Assembly: GCA_031398915.1 (NCBI GenBank)
Contig: JANNOG010000036.1
Span: forward strand, 1 to 43,778
Direction of reading: 5' to 3'
Source: JANNOG01 sp031398915
Lineage (GTDB): Bacteria; Actinomycetota; Actinomycetes; Actinomycetales; JBBAYJ01
Length of the DNA stretch: 43,778 nt
Shown piece by piece: positions 38,669 through 43,778 of the stretch. The position numbers were made by a program, and so were the translations under genes. The notes under the pieces are model-generated. The model saw only the letters and a program-made list of their open reading frames with translations. It was not told where the DNA came from and ran no database searches. How positions within the stretch are numbered: position 1 is the first letter of the stretch; each line of letters opens with the position of its first letter.

Positions 38669-41600
38669 CCTCACTGACGCCCGCGCAACACGCCATCGTC
38701 ACCGCCCCCCTGGCTCCCATGCTGGTGGTGGCCGGCGCCGGTTCGGGCAAGACGCACACCATGGCCGCACGTGTCGCCTGGCTCAGCGATGCCGACCGAG
38801 GCCACGACGCCATCGATCCTGACGCGATCCTGGGACTCACCTTCACCCGCAAGGCCGCCGGCGAATTGGCCGAGCGGCTTGCTCACGGCCGTGTGGCCAC
38901 CGGCATCGACGATCTGCATGTCGGTGCACCTCAGGTGTCCACCTACCACTCGTTCGCCGCTGCCATCGTGACCGAGTTCGGCCACCACATCGGTCACGAC
39001 GGCGACACTGCTCTGGTCGGCGAGGCCGCGGCCTTCCAGATCGTCGACGGCGTGGTCCGGGACTGGCGGGCGGCGTTGCCGGTGGACCTCGCCCCGGCCA
39101 CGGTCGCCCTGCGGGTCAAGTCGCTGGCCGCCGAGTGCGCCGAGCACGCCATCGACGTCAGCGACGTCGACGCGGCACTGCATCATGCCCTCACGGTCTT
39201 CGACGACGCGGACGCCCGCGGCGGACTGAGCGGGGCGTGGTCGGTCACGCCACGGGAGGTACTGCGGACTCGCCTCGCGATCCTGCCGTTGGTGGCGGCC
39301 TATGCCCGCCGCAAGGCCGACCTCGGGGTCGTGGATTACGGCGACCAGGTGGTGATGGCATTAGCCGTGGCGCAGCAGGCCACCGTGGTCGACATCCTGC
39401 GGCAGCGCCACCGCGTGGTGATCCTCGACGAGTACCAGGACACGAGTAGCGCACAGAGCCGCCTGCTGTCCTCGATCTTCGCGCGCGGGCATCCGGTGAC
39501 GGCCGTCGGTGACCCGAAACAGTCGATTTTCGGGTGGCGCGGCGCGGGCGCGGGGACGCTGCGCCGCTTTCTCACCCAGTTCGCGACTCCCGATCCCGAC
39601 AGTCGGGACTCAGCGGATGCGTCGCACCTCAGCAGGCCCCTATGTGTGTATCTGTCGACCAGTTGGCGAAATGATCGGGTGATTCTGGATGTCGCGAACA
39701 CCGTCGCGGACGGCCTGACGCCGGACGCCGGACTCGGGGCCGTTCCCCACCTGCAACCACGGCCAACTGCCGAGGACGGGTCGGTTCAGGTCGCCTGGCT
39801 CGCCACGACCGCCGACGAGGCCGAGCTGATCGCCACCTGGCTGGCCAGACGTCGGGCGCCGGGCCGCACTCAGGCTGTGCTGTGCCGAACCCGGGCGTCC
39901 TTCGCCCCGATCGTCGGTCGCCTCGAACACGCCGGCATGCCGGTCAGTGTCGTCGGGCTGGGAGGTCTCCTCGACGAACCAGTGGTGGTGGACGTGCTGT
40001 CGGTGGTCGCCGCCGCCCACGACCCGAGCGACGACCCTGCCGCGCTGCGCCTGCTGACCGGGCCGCGGTGGTCCGTGGCTCCGGCTGACCTCGACGCCCT
40101 GGCTCGCCGTGCCCGCCGGCTGGGTACCGACCAGCAACCGGCGGGGCTCGCCGAGGCGTTGGACCAGGCGAGCTCTGACGATGGGTTGTCGGTCGCCGGC
40201 CAGCGTCGACTCCACGACCTGGCCGACGTCCTGGCCCGGGTCCGATCAGTTGCCCGCGAGTTGCCCGTCGTCGACGTCCTGGCCTACGCAGCCCGCGCCT
40301 GTGGAGTCGAGATCGAATCTGCCGTGTGGTCACCGGATCCACGACGCCCCACCCAGGTGATGAATCGACTGATCGGCGCCGCCATCGACTTCGGTGCCGT
40401 CACGGATGCCGGAGTTGGCGCCTTCCTCGCGTGGGCCCAGGCAGCCCGCGACTACGAGCGCGGCCTCGACGCCGTCGACATCGACCCCGATCCGGACGCC
40501 GTACAGATCTTGACGATCCATGCCGCCAAAGGACTCGAGTGGGACGACGTGGTCGTCGTGGACCTCGCCCAGGGTGGGTTTCCGTCACGGCCCCGGGGCT
40601 TCCACTGGTTGAGCGGTGACGGTGGGGTGCCGTGGCCCTGCCGCGGCGACGCCGACGGCCTGCCGGTCTGGAGTCCACCGGTGACCGGCCCGGCGGCGGC
40701 CTTCAAGCGCGCCTACGACGACTTCGTCGCCGCATCCCGTGATCACGCTGCTGACGAAGAGCGCCGCCTGGCATACGTGGCGTGCACCAGGGCGCGCCAC
40801 GGACTGCTGCTGACCGGCGCGATCTGGGTGCGCGACCGTGTCACGCCGCGCCAACCCTCGCCCTATCTGGTGGAGGCCCGAGCGGTCGCCGGCGTCGTGA
40901 CCAGGATCTGGGCGCCGCCGGATACGCCGGCGCCGCTGCGCGAGGCGACGTCGGTCAGCTGGCCCGCCCCACCTCCCGCCGAGGTGGCCCTGCGGCTCGA
41001 CCAGGCACACGCGCGGGTGGTCGCGGCCATGCGCGCCGGCGACCCGCTGCGCGAGGTGGCCTCCGATTCGACGTCGACGCCGTGGATGCCCACCGATGGT
41101 GCCGAAGCCGAGTGGAGCGCCCTGGTCGATCGCCTGCTCGCCGAGGCAGCCAGCACCCCGCGGTCGCTTACGGCAACTCACGTATCGGCATCCACTCTCG
41201 TGGCGATGGGCCGCGACCGGGACGGCGCAGTCGCGGACCTGATCCGACCCATCCCCACGATGCCTCGGGCCGGGGCGCGCCGGGGCACTCGGTTCCACTC
41301 GTGGGTGGAACGCCGGTTGACGACGGCAGCCCTGCTCGACCTCGACGATGTCCCGGGGGCGGCCGACGAGGACACCGACGACGACCTCGCCACCATGCAG
41401 CAGCGATTCGACGCCAGCGAGTGGGCCATGGCTGCCGTCGTCGATGTCGAGGTGCCCTTCGACATCCAAGTCGCCACCGCCGTCGGGTCCATCAGTGTCC
41501 GCGGTCGCATCGATGCGGTGTTCCGACGCGCCGATGGCGGTGTCGACGTCGTGGACTGGAAGACCGGACCGCAGCCATCGTCAGCCGAGATCGCTGTCCA

Positions 41601-41943
41601 GTCGGTGCAACTGGCGGTGTACCGGTTGGCCGCCGCCCGGCTGTACGACATCGATATCGAGGATGTCCACCCTGCCTTCTGGCATGCCAGAACGGGGCGC
41701 ACCACCCGCCCGACACATGTCGCGGACGACGCGGCCCTGCGCGAGTTGGTGCAGGGGGCCTACGAGGTGGGGTTTGCGGGCGGCGGTGCGAGCTCGGCAG
41801 CGACGTCAGCCGTCGATATCGATGGCGCAGACACACCGGATCCCGGTACCACACCCCCCGATGACGCGTCGGCGGCGCCCAGGCGTGCCCGCAGCGCTGA
41901 CAAGTCGATGACCTCCGTGTCGTCCGCGTCCGGCGCCGAATAG
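38665..41943 (+). CDS. adnB: AdnB: lead helicase-nuclease subunit of AdnAB
   Basis: 1092 residues. UvrD-type motor: MLVVAGAGSGKTHTMAARV (Walker A), LTFTRKAAGELAERL (Ia), VVILDEYQDTSSAQSRLL (II), VGDPKQSIFGWRGAG (III), TIHAAKGLEWDDVVVVDL (V) and RRLAYVACTRARHGLLLTG (VI). All helicase motifs look intact, unlike AdnA. C-terminal nuclease: GTRFHSWVERRL, GRIDAVFRRADGG and VDVVDWKTGPQP give the metal site. Start GTG 38665 is set by the GTGA overlap with adnA. The last 60 residues, after AYEVGFAGGG, are a low-complexity Ala/Ser/Asp tail. This tail is antisense to the end of the kinase-like gene for 184 bp. Confidence 0.95.
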   Translation: MTSLTPAQHAIVTAPLAPMLVVAGAGSGKTHTMAARVAWLSDADRGHDAIDPDAILGLTFTRKAAGELAERLAHGRVATGIDDLHVGAPQVSTYHSFAAAIVTEFGHHIGHDGDTALVGEAAAFQIVDGVVRDWRAALPVDLAPATVALRVKSLAAECAEHAIDVSDVDAALHHALTVFDDADARGGLSGAWSVTPREVLRTRLAILPLVAAYARRKADLGVVDYGDQVVMALAVAQQATVVDILRQRHRVVILDEYQDTSSAQSRLLSSIFARGHPVTAVGDPKQSIFGWRGAGAGTLRRFLTQFATPDPDSRDSADASHLSRPLCVYLSTSWRNDRVILDVANTVADGLTPDAGLGAVPHLQPRPTAEDGSVQVAWLATTADEAELIATWLARRRAPGRTQAVLCRTRASFAPIVGRLEHAGMPVSVVGLGGLLDEPVVVDVLSVVAAAHDPSDDPAALRLLTGPRWSVAPADLDALARRARRLGTDQQPAGLAEALDQASSDDGLSVAGQRRLHDLADVLARVRSVARELPVVDVLAYAARACGVEIESAVWSPDPRRPTQVMNRLIGAAIDFGAVTDAGVGAFLAWAQAARDYERGLDAVDIDPDPDAVQILTIHAAKGLEWDDVVVVDLAQGGFPSRPRGFHWLSGDGGVPWPCRGDADGLPVWSPPVTGPAAAFKRAYDDFVAASRDHAADEERRLAYVACTRARHGLLLTGAIWVRDRVTPRQPSPYLVEARAVAGVVTRIWAPPDTPAPLREATSVSWPAPPPAEVALRLDQAHARVVAAMRAGDPLREVASDSTSTPWMPTDGAEAEWSALVDRLLAEAASTPRSLTATHVSASTLVAMGRDRDGAVADLIRPIPTMPRAGARRGTRFHSWVERRLTTAALLDLDDVPGAADEDTDDDLATMQQRFDASEWAMAAVVDVEVPFDIQVATAVGSISVRGRIDAVFRRADGGVDVVDWKTGPQPSSAEIAVQSVQLAVYRLAAARLYDIDIEDVHPAFWHARTGRTTRPTHVADDAALRELVQGAYEVGFAGGGASSAATSAVDIDGADTPDPGTTPPDDASAAPRRARSADKSMTSVSSASGAE

Positions 41944-43235
41944 CGTGCGGCGCTGTACCTCGGGACGCTGCTGACGGTCATGGTGGTCCTCCAGGTCTTG
42001 ATGTGATCAGGCAGGCTGACGGGGGGTTGGGGCGTGCCGTGCTGGGTGCGGGTGGGGGTGTCGACGGGCGCGCCAGGACCGGGAGCGGTTGGTAGCACTG
42101 GCTCGGCAGCCGGCGCGGGCGGCGCGGGCGGCGTAGTCGGCGCGGGTGTGGGTGTGGGAGGCGGCGTGGTCTCGGCAGCTGGCGGGGGTGTGGGAGGCGT
42201 CGGGGATGGTGGAGTCGGCGCGGGTGTCGTGGTCTCGGCAGCGGGCGCGGGCATCACGGGTGACGGAGTGGGGGTCGGCTTGTCGTGGCTGTCGTGGCTG
42301 TCGTGGCTGTCGTGCCATGTTGCCAATTCCACCAGCATGCCGGTCGCGTCGCCGACGATCTGCTGGTCGTCGATGCGTTGCCCGTGCAACAGCCACGTCA
42401 TGAGGGCCATTTCGCCGTGCAGTACCGCCCGCTCCAGCAGGTGCTCGTCAGAACTGGGCCGTGCCCCTTGGTAAGCCGCGATCACCTGCTCGACCCCCTC
42501 GGTGTCCGCCCCCACGGCGATCCACGCCAGGTCCTCGGCCGGATCGGACACCCGGACCCCGGACCAGTCGATCACCGCAGTCACGCTCGAACCGTCGACC
42601 AATACCCGGTCCGCCACCAACTCACCGTGAACCGGGCACGGTTGAAACCGCCAGCGTGAGATGTCCTCGATCATGGCCTCCCACCGAGACAACAGCCCAG
42701 CAGGCACGACTCCTGCCTCGGCGCCACGGTCGAGGGCCCCCAGACATCGACGCCGCAGTGATTCACTGTCGTAGACGGGCACACCCACGGCCGCGAATTG
42801 CTCGGGATCGAGCCCGTGTACGGCCGCGATCGCCCCCCCGACGGCATGGGCGAGCGTGTGGTCGGCCGAGAGCTCGGGAAGTGACAACGGCTGGCCGGGC
42901 AGCGATGGGTAGACCAGAGCCCGGCCACCACCCGGCAGCGCGGCGTGTCCTTGGGGATCAGGCGTAAGGAAGCTCAATCGACCCGCGAGCATCCGGAGAA
43001 TGGCGACCTCGGCCTCCAACTCGGCCGCGACGGCGCCCCGGCGAGGAGCTGCAACCACCCAGTCGCGATTCGAGCTGTCACGCATCACGGCAGTGTCGAC
43101 ACCGTCGCGGGTCGGTCGCGTTCCGACCACCGACACCGGATCGATGCTGGGCAACGCCGCCACTCCCAGTGCAGCAAGTTCCAATGGGCGGCGCTCACGC
43201 AGGCCCGGCGTCGGGTCGGGCGCCACGCTCGTCAC
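41760..43235 (-). CDS. Phosphotransferase-fold protein with altered catalytic loop and Pro/Thr-rich tail
   Basis: 491 residues. Residues 1-310 form an aminoglycoside/macrolide-phosphotransferase-like fold: VVAAPRRGAVAAELEAEVAI (Lys/Glu region), GGGRALVYPSLPG, the Brenner-loop equivalent CPVHGELVADRVLVDG, and AVIDWSGVRVSDPAEDLAW (metal-binding Asp). The usual catalytic HGD is HGE (codon gag) and the Asn of HGDxxxxN is absent, so activity is doubtful. Then come HDS repeats, about 110 residues rich in Pro/Thr/Ala, and a C-terminal segment with DADDTEVIDLSALRARLGA that looks conserved in style. Start GTG 43235 is leaderless-like (TACCGT six nt upstream). The final 184 bp lie opposite the end of adnB. 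Between adnB and nudC it may assist repair, but that is inference. Confidence 0.82.
   Translation of the reverse strand: MTSVAPDPTPGLRERRPLELAALGVAALPSIDPVSVVGTRPTRDGVDTAVMRDSSNRDWVVAAPRRGAVAAELEAEVAILRMLAGRLSFLTPDPQGHAALPGGGRALVYPSLPGQPLSLPELSADHTLAHAVGGAIAAVHGLDPEQFAAVGVPVYDSESLRRRCLGALDRGAEAGVVPAGLLSRWEAMIEDISRWRFQPCPVHGELVADRVLVDGSSVTAVIDWSGVRVSDPAEDLAWIAVGADTEGVEQVIAAYQGARPSSDEHLLERAVLHGEMALMTWLLHGQRIDDQQIVGDATGMLVELATWHDSHDSHDSHDKPTPTPSPVMPAPAAETTTPAPTPPSPTPPTPPPAAETTPPPTPTPAPTTPPAPPAPAAEPVLPTAPGPGAPVDTPTRTQHGTPQPPVSLPDHIKTWRTTMTVSSVPRYSAARYSAPDADDTEVIDLSALRARLGAADASSGGVVPGSGVSAPSISTADVAAELAPPPANPTS
42281..42316 (-). repeat. 9-bp in-frame repeat, 4 copies
   Basis: tgtcgtggc repeats three times exactly from 42281 to 42307, with an imperfect fourth copy to 42316. 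On the minus strand it encodes (HDS) repeats at the junction between the kinase-like fold and its Pro/Thr-rich tail. Further imperfect GC-rich repeats run from about 42090 to 42240 and encode the PAAETTTPAP-type segments. Confidence 0.88.
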
Positions 43236-43241
43236 GCCCCC

Positions 43242-43247
43242 ACGGTA
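43242..43247 (-). promoter_or_regulatory. Predicted -10 element of the kinase-like gene (leaderless)
   Basis: On the minus strand TACCGT, six nt (gggggc), then GTG 43235. It faces the nudC -10 (43265-43270), 17 bp away, so each element lies where the other's -35 would be. Confidence 0.5.
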
Positions 43248-43264
43248 GGCGCAGCGTCGGCACG

Positions 43265-43270
43265 TACGGT
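43265..43270 (+). promoter_or_regulatory. Predicted -10 element of nudC (leaderless)
   Basis: TACGGT, six nt (ggaggc), then GTG 43277. The same ggaggc could act as a Shine-Dalgarno for ATG 43283, but only if transcription began further upstream. Confidence 0.48.
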
Positions 43271-43276
43271 GGAGGC

Positions 43277-43778
43277 GTGACGATGTCGGACGTGTTCGGC
43301 CCGATGGTGCCAGTTGCGTCGGGGCAACCGCGGTTACCTCTGCCGGCTCCGCTATTGGCCAACCTGGTGCTGTCGCGGTCCGAACACGACCGGATGTCCG
43401 AGGAGCGCGATCAGCCGACGCTCGTGGCACGACTGATGACCGATCCAGCCACCCGCGTGCTGTGGCTGCGTGGTGGACAGGTCCCGGTGGTGGACAGCCC
43501 GACCGGTCCCGCGCTGGCTCTGATCAGCACCGGCACCGGCACCGACACCGGCACCGGCACTGACACCGGCACCGGCACCGGCACCGGCGGACATCAGGCG
43601 CCCGGGGACGTGACGATCCTGCTGGGCAGGTCCGCCGACGCGGTCTACGTGGCGCGCACCTGCGCAGCCGATGCCCCCCCGCCGACGTCACTTCCGCCGG
43701 ATGTTCGCTGGGCCGGGCTCCGTGACGTGGGTTCGGCATTGGGGCGCTTGGACGTCGGGCTGGCGGTGCAGGCGGTGG
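43277..43778 (+). CDS. nudC: NudC-type NADH pyrophosphatase, N-terminal part only (runs off the window)
   Basis: The first 167 codons of a NUDIX NADH/NAD-cap pyrophosphatase. The visible part is the N-terminal domain: PLPAPLLANLVLSRSEHDR, then MTDPATRVLWLRGGQVPV, DVTILLGRSADAVYVAR and WAGLRDVGSALGRLDVGLAV, which matches the region ahead of the zinc-ribbon and Nudix box in this family. Those catalytic parts are beyond 43778, so identification rests on the N-terminal domain and on synteny (nudC beside adnAB in mycobacteria). A Gly/Thr/Asp run from a 6-bp repeat (43529-43588) is inserted between strands. Start GTG 43277 by the leaderless pattern; ATG 43283 (MSDVFGPM) is the alternative. Confidence 0.82.
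   Translation, partial: MTMSDVFGPMVPVASGQPRLPLPAPLLANLVLSRSEHDRMSEERDQPTLVARLMTDPATRVLWLRGGQVPVVDSPTGPALALISTGTGTDTGTGTDTGTGTGTGGHQAPGDVTILLGRSADAVYVARTCAADAPPPTSLPPDVRWAGLRDVGSALGRLDVGLAVQAV
43529..43588 (+). repeat. 6-bp repeat, 10 copies, inside nudC
   Basis: Ten consecutive hexamers, eight accggc and two variants (accgac, actgac), encode alternating Thr-Gly and Thr-Asp pairs within the N-terminal domain of NudC. As a pure hexamer tract it is a likely slippage site, and changes in copy number would stay in frame. Confidence 0.93.

Overview
The window is about 44 kb of very GC-rich, densely packed actinobacterial chromosome. The genes point to a mycothiol-using actinobacterium: a mycothiol S-conjugate amidase (Mca), the actinobacterial double-strand-break resection machine AdnAB, MoeZ, a DUF4307 protein and a PhoH2-type PIN-ATPase. 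I cannot name the genus. No rRNA, tRNA, CRISPR array, insertion sequence, phage gene or replication origin was seen.
Layout. 1-4.5 kb: a CobC-like aminotransferase whose 5' end is a seven-copy 18-bp tandem repeat, converging on an AAA-ATPase/VWA pair. 4.8-6.6 kb: a DrrAB-type ABC exporter. 6.7-16.5 kb: the block greA - DUF4307 - mca - small membrane protein - thioredoxin-domain YyaL - hemolysin III - prenyl synthase - phoH2, an order I remember from Mycobacterium tuberculosis (Rv1080c to about Rv1095), here with an EAL-domain protein, a doubtful small ORF and a 205-aa hypothetical inserted. 16.5-18.4 kb: a VapBC toxin-antitoxin, then rpiB-nei. 18.4-22.5 kb: a complete glycolate oxidase operon glcDEF. 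22.6-26.1 kb: a large secreted GH15 glucodextranase. 26.2-29.2 kb: ltrA-sufS-sufU, coupled by overlapping stop and start codons. 29.3-43.8 kb: a methyltransferase, then the block TetR - moeZ - ATL - adnA - adnB - (kinase-like) - nudC, with a two-component system and a DUF4097 protein inserted. nudC runs off the window.
Functional themes are thiol and sulfur chemistry (Mca, SufS/SufU, MoeZ), DNA repair (Nei, alkyltransferase-like protein, AdnAB), RNA or toxin biology (PhoH2, VapBC) and carbon use (GlcDEF, glucodextranase, RpiB).
Two local signatures run through the window. First, short tandem repeats are unusually common: at least eleven arrays with units of 6-18 bp, mostly in protein tails, in linkers, or across stop codons. 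Second, several genes without a Shine-Dalgarno sequence have a TANNNT hexamer exactly 6 nt before the start codon, which suggests leaderless transcripts. I found no clear novel multi-gene defence system. The most unusual items are the repeat arrays, the leaderless promoter pattern, a 34-bp palindrome at the trhA promoter, the ltrA-sufSU operon, a kinase-like protein with an altered catalytic loop and a long Pro/Thr-rich tail overlapping adnB, and a Nei glycosylase whose last zinc cysteine is aspartate.
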